From Chara braunii (Eukaryota; Streptophyta; Charophyceae; Charales; Characeae), in contig BFEA01000547.1 in NCBI GenBank assembly GCA_003427395.1, positions 154,466 through 182,986 on the forward strand: 28,521 bases of DNA. Reading direction: 5' to 3'. The translations under genes and the position numbers were made by a program. Positions 19,717-28,521 of this stretch are shown one piece after another. Under the pieces are notes generated by a model. It saw only the letters and a list, made by a program, of their open reading frames with translations. It was not told the origin of the DNA and searched no databases. Every line of letters begins with the position of its first letter. Position 1 is the stretch's first letter.

Positions 19717-21420
19717 ATGGTGAACGTGACGGATATTTTACACTATGATCCACCCTGTCTCGACGCCGAGCTCATCCCTCTGGAGCCAGATCCTGTTTCT
19801 ATCTCCATGGCTCCCATCTCTACTTCCGTCCCTCCGCCGTCCGTCGAGTCCACCCCGCCGTCGCGCGCTGACGCTGACGCTGAGGAACTCGCACGATATA
19901 CGGCCAACCTGGAGCCCGCAGTTCGTGACCTCGTTCGAGAGTACCACGATGTTTTCCCATCGTCGTTCTCGTACACCGGCATCCCATCGATGCGTGACGC
20001 CGAGCACTCCATCCAACTTGTGCCTGGCTATCGTGGTCACCACCAGGCACTCTACAGACTCTCGATCCCCGAGGCCACCGAACTCGAGCATCAGCTTGAG
20101 GAGCTCCTGAGACTGGGTTTCATTAAACCCAGTAACTCCCCGTGGGGTGCACCCGTCCTCTTTGCTCGCAAAGCGGATGGAACTCTCAGTCTCTGCATCG
20201 ACTATCGCGGTCTCAACCGCTACACGGTTAAGAACAGCTACCCCATGCCTCGTTCCGATGAGCTGTTCGACCGCCTAGCAGGCAACCGCTTCTTTACGAA
20301 GATTGATCTTCGTAGCGGTTACTATAAGATCCGCGTCGCTGCTGCGGACCAGCCGAAGACAGCGTTCGGATCGTGCTTCGGCCACTACGAGTTTACGGTG
20401 ATGCCATTCAGCCTTACCAATGCACCCGCTACCTTGCAGAGGGCGATGAACGACATCTTCAGGAACATCCTAAAGTAGTACGTTCTCGTCTACCTCGACG
20501 ATATCCTGGTCTACAGTCGTACCCTTGAGGAGCACCTCAGACACCTCCGCGGCGTTCTTGACCGTTTGCGCAGACATGGCTTCTACGCCAAGCTGAGCAA
20601 GTGCCGCTTTGCCCAACACAAAGTGGATATCTTAGGATACTGCATGTCTAACCAGGGTCTGCACATGGACGACGCGAAGATCACTGTTATTGCGGAGTGG
20701 CTCGCCCCCACATCCGCCAAGTAACTTCGCAACTTCCTAGGCCTTACCAGCTACTATAGTAATTTCATCCAGGGATACACTAGGTATTCCTACGTCCTTA
20801 CCTCCACCCTCCTCCGAAAGAACCCACCCTGGGCTTGGACACCCCTCCACGAGGACGCCTGCCGCGCCCTCAAGAAGGCGGTGACATGCGCACCGGTTCT
20901 TCACCTACCTGGTTTTGATCGCCCTTTTGTCCTTACCACCGATGCGTCAGACTTTGCTATAGGAGCAGTGCTTTATCAGATCTTCCCCTCCTCTCCTGAT
21001 TCCTGTCATCCTCGTAGCCCTCGCTTCCCACCACCTACCCATATCACTGGTTCCCAACTGACGCCTTCTTGTCCAGCTACTGGCAAGCCTCCTATTGACT
21101 ATTCTCCTACCATCGCCGCTGAGGTGATTGTCCAATAGCCTTCTACTCCAGTCAGCTCCTGCCCGCCGAGATAAACTACACCGTTGATGAACGTGAGGTT
21201 CTCGCAGTAGTTTATGCCGCTCGGCACTGACGTCACTACCAGCACGGGGCACCGTTCACGGTGCGTACGGACAACTCTGTTGTCCAGGCTTTTCTGACAA
21301 AGCCGAAACTCACCCCTCGACAGGCTCGCTGGTGGCGCGACCTATCCGAGTTTAGTTTCACCACTGAGCACATCAAGGGTGAGACAGAGACTAATCGCGT
21401 TGCAGATGCCTTATCCCGGC
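19717..21420 (+). pseudogene. Element D reverse transcriptase and RNase H, several stops
   Basis: RT is well recognisable: [57 protein letters not shown] and an intact YLDD at 20491-20502. A TAG at 20476-20478 lies just before the catalytic strand and a TAA at 20722-20724 lies in the thumb (SAK-stop-LRNFLG). RNase H starts with TTDASDFAIGAVLYQ near 20937; an extra Pro/Ser-rich segment of about 45 codons follows, then a frame change near 21130, AFYSSQLLPAE, DEREVLAVV, a TGA at 21228-21230, RTDN and VADALSRR near 21402. The catalytic residues of both domains are present; only the reading frame is broken. Confidence 0.87.
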
Positions 21421-22794
21421 GCCCTGACCACGACCAGGAGCAGATCCAGCTCTTCCATCTCAGTCACCACTGTCCACCACTCGGTGATCGACAAGTTTCG
21501 CACTCAGTACCGCCACTGCCCCGACTATCGCGACATCCACGCGACCCTTCGGAGTGGCAAGACCGCCCCAAACTACTCTCTCGGGGACAACGGTCTTGTG
21601 TACTGGCATGGTTCACAGGGCACCAGAGAGCCCCGTATTTGCGTTCCCTCCACTGGACAGCTACGTGTCCGAGCAGTAGCAGAGTTCCATGACCATGCAG
21701 CCGTCGCTCGTATGGGCTTCCACAAGACGGTGGCTCGTGTGAGCCGCCTGTAAGTTTGGCCGAAGCGCAAGGACTTTGTGAAGGACTACGTCGCAGAGTG
21801 TCCTACCTGTCAGGAGGTGAACAATGCGAACCACCTTCCCTATGGTTTGCTCCAGCCTCTTCCTATCCCTGATGGTCGTTGGCAGTCCATCTTGATGGAC
21901 TTTATCGGTCCTCTTCGTTTTTCGACCCCCCACGGTCATGATGCTATCTTGGTCGTCGTCGACCGCTTCACGAAGCGCGCACGCTTTGTTTCGTGTCGCT
22001 ATGCCATCAGTGCACGTGAGGTCGCCGACATCGTGTTTGACCGAGTCGTGCATGACCTTGACTTACCTCTGAGCATCATACCTGACCGTGACCCGCGCTT
22101 TACCAGCCGAATCTGGCGACGGCTCCACGAGGTTTACGGCACCCAGCTCCGCTTTTCCTTGTCTTACCATCCTTAGACTGATGGCCAGACCGAGATCACG
22201 AACAGGACTTTCGAAGATATTCTCCGAAAGATTGTTCGTGACGACCAGCAGTGGGATCTCCATCTTGCCCACGCGGAGATAGCCTACAACCACGCCGTCT
22301 CGCCAGCCACGGGGATGTCGCCTTACTATTGCGACCTCGACAATCACCCTCGTGTTCCCGCGGACTTCCTTCGATCGTCACAGATGCACCCCGACACGAG
22401 TTGTCCCGCACTGGATTGATTGGGTTGCACACATGACGTTGATCATGAAGACCGCACATGAGCACATAGCCGCTTCCCAGACTCGCATGGCAGCAAGTGC
22501 GAATCGATCGAGGATGAATCATCCATTCAAAGTTGGTGATGATGTGCTTATCGATGCCCGCCACTTACAGCTCGAAGTGGACACGCTTCGCAAGTTTCGG
22601 CGTCGCTTCTTTGGCCCATGCCGCATCCTCCAGGCCGTCGGTTTTGATACGGCATCTAACCCGGTCAGCTTCCGCGTGAAGCTGACCGACTACCTACGCT
22701 AGGCTCGTGTGCACGATGTTTATCACGTCTCGTTACTGCGTCCTGACCGTCTGAGCGTTTCGCTAGATGACCATACGAGCGCCCTCCACCCATC
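21421..22794 (+). pseudogene. Element D integrase, stops and one frameshift
   Basis: The zinc-binding module reads HDHAAVARMGFHKT...CPTC, with Arg where the second His is expected, and a TAA at 21751-21753. The catalytic core is complete: D in LMDFIG (21898-21900), D in PDRDPRF (22084-22086) and E in TDGQTE (22192-22194), with 35 residues between the last two. A TAG at 22174-22176 replaces the Gln of HPQTDG. After about 22410 the frame changes and the C-terminal domain continues (MNHPFKVGDDVLIDARHL, FFGPCRI, DVYHVSLLRPDRL), with a TAG at 22700-22702. Confidence 0.87.
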
Positions 22795-23142
22795 ATGGTG
22801 GACGGCCACGAGGAGTTCCTCGATTTAGACATCATTGGTCGTCGAGTCACCAACGACAACCCTCCCCATGTCGTACGTTGGAAGGGTTACCCTGATGAGG
22901 AGGCTACCTGGGAGCCCCTCGAGCACTTGCAGCACGCTCGCATGTTGGTGCGTGCCTATGACCGTGCTCGTCGTGCTGGGTCGATTGCTCCGCCTCATCA
23001 CATTGACACTCCTACTTCTCCCCCGATTGAGGAGACCGTTGAAGTCGAGCCTGCTCCATCTGAGGCAGACCTTCAGCAGCATCCGGATGCTTCTGAGCGT
23101 CCACAGTGCACTCGTCGTCGTCCTGCTCGATACGACGATTGA
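22795..23142 (+). CDS. Element D chromodomain (C-terminal tail of integrase)
   Basis: A clear chromodomain: residues 8-14 FLDLDII, VVRWKGYP at 26-33 and ATWEPLEHL at 37-45, followed by a basic tail. In chromoviruses such domains bind modified histone tails (typically H3K9 methyl) and steer integration to heterochromatin. The frame is open to the TGA at 23140-23142 but is offset from the integrase frame just upstream, so it is not translated as part of the polyprotein in this copy. ATG 22795 is an internal Met, not a true start. Confidence 0.85.
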   Translation: MVDGHEEFLDLDIIGRRVTNDNPPHVVRWKGYPDEEATWEPLEHLQHARMLVRAYDRARRAGSIAPPHHIDTPTSPPIEETVEVEPAPSEADLQQHPDASERPQCTRRRPARYDD

Positions 23143-24265
23143 CTCCGACTTACCTTCCCACGTCCTTGACTTCTCAGTACTCCATCCACATCAGTTTTGC
23201 TACTTCAGCTCGTCGACGTTGTGGCTCTTCCTCGACGACATTCCGGACTTCTTATCGTGGACGTCATCGGCAGCTTCACGGACTTCGTCACGATCAGCTC
23301 TGCCTACTTCAGACGTCATCACTCTCTTACCACTTTACCCTATACAGTACCCCGGTTGTGTCGCATGATGGTCTCCCTTTAGCCGGGTTCCTCTGAGTTG
23401 GGCTCTCCCTTGGTATACGCATAGGCATCGGGACCGTAGCGTTGCCCTGGCTTCCCAGCTTACGGATCTAGCTCCGACTTCCCTCACTTTAGGAGTCATT
23501 TGCATGATTCCCTTACCCATCACCTTTCTACCCTCTGCCGGCCCTCATGCCCTAGTTAGGCAGCCCCACATGCTTCATCTAGGTGCGCCCTTGCATGGTC
23601 GATCCTCCATAGCGGTCACCCCTTAGTCGAGCATTGCCCGCCCTGATGGTCTATCTGTTAGGGTCATTGGTTCTGTTCGCTCCCTGTTCCCTACCCTCAT
23701 TGAGCCTGATGACATGTGTTCCCCCTGTCACTATGTGTGGATGCCCTTAGGAGTTGTTGACCCCTAGGCTGCATTCGCCACCCGCAGAAACCATCCCACC
23801 CTTTGGTTTGTGACACACTCCTCCTGTGACATATGGTTGACTTGTTGTTGCTTTGTTGCTCTCAGACTGAGGCTACTGCCTCTGACATTTCTAGGATTTA
23901 GCTGTTTTGCTTTTGCTGTTCTTAGGACTTGTACACTAGTCAGTCGTTCCCAGACTAAGGCTACTGCCTCCAACATTCTAGGATCTAGTTGTCACTACTT
24001 TCTGCTTTCCTAGGTTTTGTATGCTAGTTAGTTGCTTCTACTTTCCTAGGATATGTATGCTAGTTAGTTGCTTCTGCTTTCACGTAGGCTGTTAGCTGTG
24101 ACATTGCTGTTTTGTGGCATTTTCTATCCTAGGTTGCATCGCATGGACTCAGCATGGAGCTTGCTCCACATCCTAGACTACTCGGGTTTTCTTTTCTTTG
24201 GTAGAGTTCCGCTTCTTGGCGGAAGCGTGTTTGTATCTAGGCGATCCATCACAGGCCGAGGCTCG
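23143..24265 (+). other. Element D 3' untranslated region
   Basis: About 1.1 kb with no recognisable gene between the chromodomain stop and the 3' LTR. It contains tandem repeats at 23863-24080. The expected polypurine tract just before the LTR is weak (AGGCCGAGGCTCG, 24253-24265). Confidence 0.7.
23863..24080 (+). repeat. Tandem repeats in the 3' region of D
   Basis: CAGACTGAGGCTACTGCC at 23863 recurs with changes at 23951 (88-base spacing). Downstream a 36-base unit, CTTTCCTAGG...TATGCTAGTTAGTTGCTTCT, occurs twice from about 24005 to 24076. CTAGG and CTAGTTAG words dominate the area. Confidence 0.75.
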
Positions 24266-24575
24266 TGTAGCGGACCTCTGGTTGGCCTGTGAGACCAGCC
24301 CCTTGGCCTGTCCTCACAGACCTGTGTTGTATTCGGGGCAGTCCAATCCAGGCTGGTACCTCTATCGGTACCAGCCAGTCCAATCCAGTCCCGTCAGTCC
24401 GCTGAGGTATACCCCAACAGTTGTCTGTTTTCTCCATCATTCTACACTCGTATAGTTTTGGAGTACGTGCGCTGGAGTCTTGCGTGGGAGCTGCGCTGTG
24501 CTGTCTCGCTCCTCCCTCATCCTCCATCTCCGTCATCATCCCTAGCGGAGCACCACACCGGGTGGGTCCGCTACA
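24266..24575 (+). repeat. 3' LTR of element D (310 bp)
   Basis: It starts TGTAGCGGACC and ends GGTCCGCTACA, matching 14432-14729 throughout. It has a 12-base extra block near 24460-24475 (ACGTGCGCTGG region). Differences are mostly transitions. Confidence 0.92.
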
Positions 24576-24890
24576 CCGAGAGTGGCCGTGGTCGCAGCGG
24601 CAACGCTGTTGGACCAAACCAGCGAGGCTGTGTCTGCCAGTGAAGGGGACAGACTCACAGCCGCTCGGGAAGGTGGCCGCCCCGGCAGAGGCCGAGGACA
24701 TGGCAAGACGAAGACACACACCGCATCTAGCCCCGGGCCCGACGCAGCAGCTCCAGCCCCTTGGTCCCAATACGGCATCTCCGAGCAAGCATTCAAGGCA
24801 CGCACGAGATTCCACTATTGCCTATGGTGCAACAGTGATCTTCATTAAACACTGGTCTGCCCATTGAAAGGCAAGGGCAAACAGGGAAAC
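24576..24890 (+). pseudogene. Element A gag, nucleocapsid part with zinc knuckle
   Basis: The frame from 24576 gives an Ala-rich stretch, a basic GGRPGRGRGHGK segment, then FKARTRFHYC and a CCHC knuckle with correct spacing: C 24819, C 24828, H 24843, C 24858. A TAA (24846-24848) falls right after the His. Gly/Lys-rich sequence follows. It reads directly out of the right end of D and restores the gag-pol order of A, so D interrupted A's gag upstream of this module. A frame change near 24890 leads to the next piece. Confidence 0.8.
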
Positions 24891-25290
24891 TGAGCACCGC
24901 CGAGAGTGACTCGACAACACTCTCGACGCCTCTGGAACTGGTTTCTTCGCGAGTAACCGACCTTCATTCCGAGGCGCATGCGAAAGTCGATAGTCCTCCT
25001 CTTCTACTTTCTTTTGAGGATTATGCTGCCCGGCTCGTTCCTACGCTGGGTACTCAAGCTGAAGGACAAGAAGTGTGTGCGGTTTCTTCTCCGTTCGGCA
25101 ACAGCGACTTATCGATTTCAAGTGATTCTTCACAGGATTCGGCGCGCGAGTTCAACATAAAGGTATTGGACCTGCTCACGTCCGAGGACTTTGCATGGCT
25201 TCCTCTCCTGACCACAGGCCGCTTGCCGGGACCGCAATGCGCAGCAGTATTTTATCTCCACACTTATCCTTTTATGCACCACCAACTTCG
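24890..25290 (+). pseudogene. Element A gag-pol linker
   Basis: One frame is open from 24890 to about 25230 with Ser/Thr/Asp-rich, low-hydrophobic sequence (SESDSTTLSTP style) and a FEDYAARL motif, ending in LDLLTSEDFAWLPLL. Then the meaningful reading moves one frame (DDEVAVGDILAYTKV). No enzyme motif lies in it; it is the spacer between nucleocapsid and protease. The open frame before the first ATG shows it was part of a polyprotein. Confidence 0.6.
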
Positions 25291-25790
25291 TCGATGGATG
25301 ACGAAGTCGCGGTGGGGGACATCCTTGCATACACCAAGGTGGCCGACGAGTTTTGCACGCAGCGGTACGATGACAACAACACACCGCTCATGTATGCCCG
25401 CATTCAAGTTGGGCAAGCGGGTGTAACGCTTTGCTGGATAGCGGCGCGTCTCGCAATTTCATGAGCCAATCCTTTATGCAAAGGGCTGGCCTTGGCGCAC
25501 AAGTTCGGAGGAAGGCAAACGTGACGGCGACGCAACAACTTCTCGACCGTTACATCGAGGCCGTACCGGTCTATTTTGCACCTCATGCATGCGAACCGGT
25601 GACATTCGATATTCTCAACACGGACTTCGACATCATTTTGGGAATGCCTGGACTTGCAAGTGCGGATCACACGGTCAACTTCCACTTGCGGACTCTTAGC
25701 GTTTGCGACGCCTTCGGCGCGGAAGTGGCGTGTACTATTCCTCTACTGCACCCTTCGATTCGGTGCCAAGTGGTGACGACCAAATCATTG
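25291..25790 (+). pseudogene. Element A aspartic protease, one frameshift
   Basis: The strand before the active site ([12 protein letters not shown]) is in one frame and the active site D-S-G-A-S-R-N-F (DSG at 25437-25445) is in the next, so one base appears to be missing near 25430. The rest of the domain is intact: [14 protein letters not shown] and [12 protein letters not shown]. The catalytic D-S-G is preserved, unlike in elements B and D. Confidence 0.82.
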
Positions 25791-26580
25791 GTGAATTGCG
25801 CTTACGAGCAGCCCGAGGAAATCGGCCTATGTTTCCTACGGACCGTTGCGGTAGCCGACACTTCACCCACGGACTTGTCTTCGGACCCCCGGGTGGTGTG
25901 GTTGCTGGACGAGTTCGCCGACATCTTCGAGTCACCTACCGGTGTGGTGCCGGATCGGCCGATCTCTCACGAGATCATTCTTGAGGCCGGTGCCGTGCCG
26001 CCGCAAGGTTGCATCTATCGCATGAGCGAGGAGGAGCTTGAGGTTCTCCGCGCACAACTCGACGATTTGTTGGCCAAGGGCTGGATCCGCCCTAGCAGCT
26101 CCCCATATGGAGCACCGGTTCTCTTCGTCTGGAAGAAGAACAAGGATCTACGATTGTGTATCGACTACCGCGAGCTCAACGCGCAAACCGTCAAAAATGC
26201 GGGGCCTCTTCCTCGCATCGACGATCTTCTTGAGCGATTGGGCGGCGCAAAGTATTTTTCTAAGTTGGATTTGAAATCAGGATATCATTAAATCTCGATC
26301 CGGCCGAACAATCGCTACAAGTCCGCGTTCAAGACGCGGTACGGGCATTTTGAGTGGGTGGTCATGCCTTTTGGCCTCACCAACGCCCAAGTGACCTTTC
26401 AAGCGGCAATGACCAATGAGGTCCGTGCAATGTTGGACCGGTTCGTGATGGTCTACTTGGACGATATTCTCGTCTATAGCCGGTCATTGGAGGATCATCT
26501 TGGGCATCTTCGACGAGTGTTGGAGACGCTCCGCCGCGCCAAGTACAAGGCCAACCGCGACAAGTACGCGAATTGCTCCT
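25791..26580 (+). pseudogene. Element A reverse transcriptase, truncated
   Basis: The domain runs [39 protein letters not shown], a TAA at 26289-26291 in place of Gln, then in the same frame MPFGLTNAQVTFQ and an intact YLDD at 26454-26465. After RAKYKANRDK the thumb, connection and whole RNase H are missing: only about 83 codons separate YLDD from the integrase HD motif, where chromoviruses usually have several hundred. The junction lies near 26570-26590. Confidence 0.87.
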
Positions 26581-27679
26581 CTCCTAATCCGACGCCTTCT
26601 CACTATCGGATCCAAGAGGGGTACTTGCTTGTCCACACGCGGGGGAAGGACCTTTGCGTACCGAGTGATCCTCACTTGCGTACACGGCTTCTTGGCGAGT
26701 TCCACGATGCTCTGCCACCGGACACTTTGGAGTCAATCGCACGATTGGCCGACTTCGCTAGCGATTTTGGTGGCCCGGCCTTCTCGTCGACATCACGCGC
26801 TATTGCGAGTCATGCGAGGTTTGCCGACGCTGCAAATCCTGCAACCATCGTCCGTACGACGAGTTACGACCATTACCGATCTCGTTGAGGCGAAGGGAAG
26901 CGATTGCCATGGACATTACCGGCCCGTTCCCCAAGCACAAGACCGGAGTGGATGGGATTCTCACGGTGGTCGACCGACTCTCCAAGTTCGCCATGTTCTT
27001 GCCTTGTCGGTATCATGCCAAGGCACCGGAGTTGGTCGGGGTTCTTTACGCCAGTTGGATTCGAACCAAGGGTTACCCCAAGGAGATCGTCTGCGACCAC
27101 GACAACCGGTTCATGTTCGATTTTTGGTTCGCGCTCATCAAGCGCTGGGGCTCATCTCTCAAGCCCAGTTCAACTCGCCACCCTCAGACCGATGGCCAAA
27201 TGGAGAGGGCGCGCCAGACCGCACAGGCTCTCCTTCGCACTCTCATTCGTCCGGACCAGAAGGACTGGGTTGAGCGGCTGCCGGATGTCGAGTTGGCCTA
27301 CAACTCTTCTATCCACCCGACTATCGGGATATCGCCTTTCGAGTTCGAGCACGGCTCGCCGGTCACTTCACCGTTGGATACTATTACCCACGAACGGCCG
27401 AGAGCGATGACCATCTTCTTTTCTTGCGTCGGATGCAAGAGCTTCTTGTCAAGGCACTCGACCAGATGGCTAAGACGCAGCAGCGCATGAGCCAGCGGGC
27501 CAATCACCAGCGTCTTCCTTGCCCATTCCGCGCCGGCGACCTCGTTTGGGTTTCCGCAGCGGAATTCAGCCTTGAACAAGACATCTCTCACAAGCTCCTC
27601 CCGAAATGGATGGGGCCTTGGCCGATCGTGGCACTCACGCACCTGAGGGACCTTCCTTCACGATTCAGGAAGTGCTCAC
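26581..27679 (+). pseudogene. Element A integrase, two or three frameshifts
   Basis: The first part (YRIQEGYLLVH, LGEFHD) is in the RT frame. The reading moves near 26718 to GHFGVNRT, has a TAG at 26759-26761, then FWWPGL and a Cys-rich CESCEVCRRCKSC that completes the H2C2 module. The core is whole: D at 26912, D at 27095 (VCDHD) and E at 27203 (GQMER), with 35 residues between the last two. Near 27400 the frame changes again; RRMQELLVKALDQMAK and the RAGDLVWVSA C-terminal barrel follow, and a further change occurs around 27650. Confidence 0.85.
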
Positions 27680-28048
27680 TTGCCCGTCTACCCAGTCTTT
27701 CATTGCTCCAAGTTGGCTCTTTACACGCCAGCGGAACATGACGATTTTCTCGGGAGACGTTCGCAAGACCCACCCTCTGTGGATGGTTTTCAGGAGGTCG
27801 GCGACATCATCTCCCAGCGACGCTATGGGAACAGGCCAACCGAGTATTTCGTGCATTTTGCATACTGCACACACCGAGCTGACCGTTGGTTGACCCGTGC
27901 GGAACTTCAAGCAACAGCTCCAGACGTTCTCGCACGCTACGAACGCAAGATGCAAGGCAAGCCGGTTTCTTCGGCTCCACACCGCGCCCACGTCCAGGTT
28001 CAACCTTCAGATTGTCGGCTTCGCCCTTGCCCCGGCTTGACTTCATAA
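27680..28048 (+). CDS. Element A C-terminal chromo-like domain
   Basis: The frame carries YPVFHCSKLALY (end of integrase), then VGDIISQRRYG, EYFVHF, DRWLTRAELQATAP and a LARYERKMQGK end. This parallels the tail of element B (EYRVHF, DRWISREELVKTAP, VADYEKRLKGK), although LTRs and gags of the two differ. The usual WKG and TWEP of chromodomains are absent, so methyl-lysine reading is doubtful. The ORF start at 27680 is not a real initiation site; it ends at TAA 28046-28048, which overlaps the polypurine tract. Confidence 0.7.
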   Translation: MPVYPVFHCSKLALYTPAEHDDFLGRRSQDPPSVDGFQEVGDIISQRRYGNRPTEYFVHFAYCTHRADRWLTRAELQATAPDVLARYERKMQGKPVSSAPHRAHVQVQPSDCRLRPCPGLTS

Positions 28049-28059
28049 GGAGGGGGGGG
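28047..28059 (+). other. Polypurine tract of element A
   Basis: AAGGAGGGGGGGG directly precedes the TG of the 3' LTR. It is the primer site for plus-strand cDNA and confirms the LTR boundary. Confidence 0.9.
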
Positions 28060-28521
28060 TGTTACATGCTGCGCCTGCACATGAGGGCCATTTTCCAGGC
28101 CCTGCGTCCCTCAGCCTGAAAGCTTGAAATTCAGGCTTAAAGCCTGAAAACCTGCGCCTACAGGCCCCGTGACTGTTCAGCCCGAAAGCCTGAAAAGGGG
28201 CCTACAGTCCCTGTGTCGTTTCAGACCAAAAATGGCAACAGCCCTTTTAGCCTGAAACGAAGGGCCATTTTCGGTCGTTCATCAAGACGACCGGCCCTGA
28301 AACTCAGGCACCGAACCAGGGGTTCGGGAACAGGCTATTCTTAGCGTGTTCCCCACGCCAGCCTCAGCAGCTGCTGCAGCGCCAGCCCTTGGCACACTTC
28401 GGCATTGGCAAGAGCAGCCTCCTCTCGCCCTTCAGGCAGTCAGGAGGCAGGCCGAGGTAGTACATAGGGACTTCCCATGCACTTCACAGGTAGGCAGGAG
28501 GCAGTAGTAGTCTTCAGGATT
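28060..28521 (+). repeat. 3' LTR of element A, partial
   Basis: It matches 1234-1704 from the TGTTACATGC start to the window end, about a third of the LTR length. Compared with the 5' copy it lacks 8 bases in CCTCCTC-GGCTGGGC and 2 bases in AAAACAGGGG. Confidence 0.92.

Larger units (their letters stand above)
14432..24575 (+). mobile_element. Element D: complete-length chromovirus nested in element A's gag
   Basis: Two LTRs of about 300 bp flank a 9.5-kb interior with PBS, long leader, gag, protease, RT, RNase H, integrase and a canonical chromodomain in order on the plus strand. The flanking five bases, CCAAG (14427-14431) and CCGAG (24576-24580), differ at one position and fit a target-site duplication. 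Numerous stop codons and frameshifts make it non-autonomous. The two LTRs differ by about 22 substitutions by eye plus one 12-base gap. Confidence 0.93.
1234..28521 (+). mobile_element. Element A: outer Ty3/Gypsy LTR retrotransposon, interrupted, 3' end outside window
   Basis: The left LTR (1234-2545) and the start of an LTR at 28060 are clearly the same sequence, in the same orientation, 26.8 kb apart. The PBS at 2548 and the polypurine tract at 28047-28059 fit a single plus-strand element. The gag capsid part (11875-13058) and the gag zinc knuckle (24576-24890) lie on either side of element D, and pol follows, so the body can be read as one element once B, D and other inserted DNA are set aside. 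Its remaining coding sequence would be about 5 kb. All parts carry stops or frameshifts. The link between the gag fragment at 11875 and the pol at 24576 is inferred from order and orientation; a second related element cannot be excluded. Confidence 0.8.

Noticed and set aside
20940-21138. New domain inserted in RNase H of D
   Set aside because: The extra Pro/Ser-rich segment ends at a frameshift and looks like a linker variation or small insertion; no motif seen.

Overview
The window is a stack of decayed LTR retrotransposons in a plant-lineage nuclear genome; I found no intact host gene. The lineage call rests on three things. All three elements have a primer-binding site complementary to initiator tRNA-Met (TGGTATCRGAG type). 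They have Ty3/Gypsy chromovirus domain order with chromodomain-like ends. One leader carries a degenerate TTTAGGG run. A streptophyte is likely; a charophyte alga such as Chara is my guess from general resemblance and is not proven here.

Layout. 1-1233 is flanking DNA with diverged repeats. Element A (plus strand, outermost) starts with a 1312-bp 5' LTR at 1234-2545 and a PBS at 2548. Its body is broken into pieces: leader at 11538-11874, gag capsid part at 11875-13058, gag zinc knuckle at 24576-24890, then protease, reverse transcriptase, integrase and a chromodomain-like tail up to 28048. A polypurine tract follows at 28047-28059 and the 3' LTR begins at 28060 and runs off the window.

Element B (minus strand, 2647-10536) sits in A's leader. 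It has LTRs of 816 and 1099 bp, gag at 7111-8928, protease at 6401-7051, RT at 5340-6470 and RNase H-integrase-chromo-like tail at 3501-5327. It may sit inside an AT-rich insert (2641-11537 without B) that is bracketed by a 9-bp repeat.

Element D (plus strand, 14432-24575) is inserted in A's gag with a near-perfect 5-bp target duplication (CCAAG/CCGAG). It has 298- and 310-bp LTRs, a 2-kb leader full of hairpins and low-complexity tracts, gag, protease, RT, RNase H, integrase and a canonical chromodomain, then a 1.1-kb 3' region. Between A's gag fragment and D is a TACCC-rich low-complexity stretch with a 168-base assembly gap.

All three elements carry stops and frameshifts in gag and pol, so none looks autonomous. 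Each would once have encoded Gag (particle), protease (processing), RT/RNase H (cDNA synthesis) and integrase with a chromatin-reading tail (targeting). The most unusual material is non-coding: a 13-bp array of exact period ahead of A's gag, a run of seven perfect hairpins in D's leader, another hairpin cluster in A's LTR, and a C-terminal chromo-like domain of unusual form shared by A and B.
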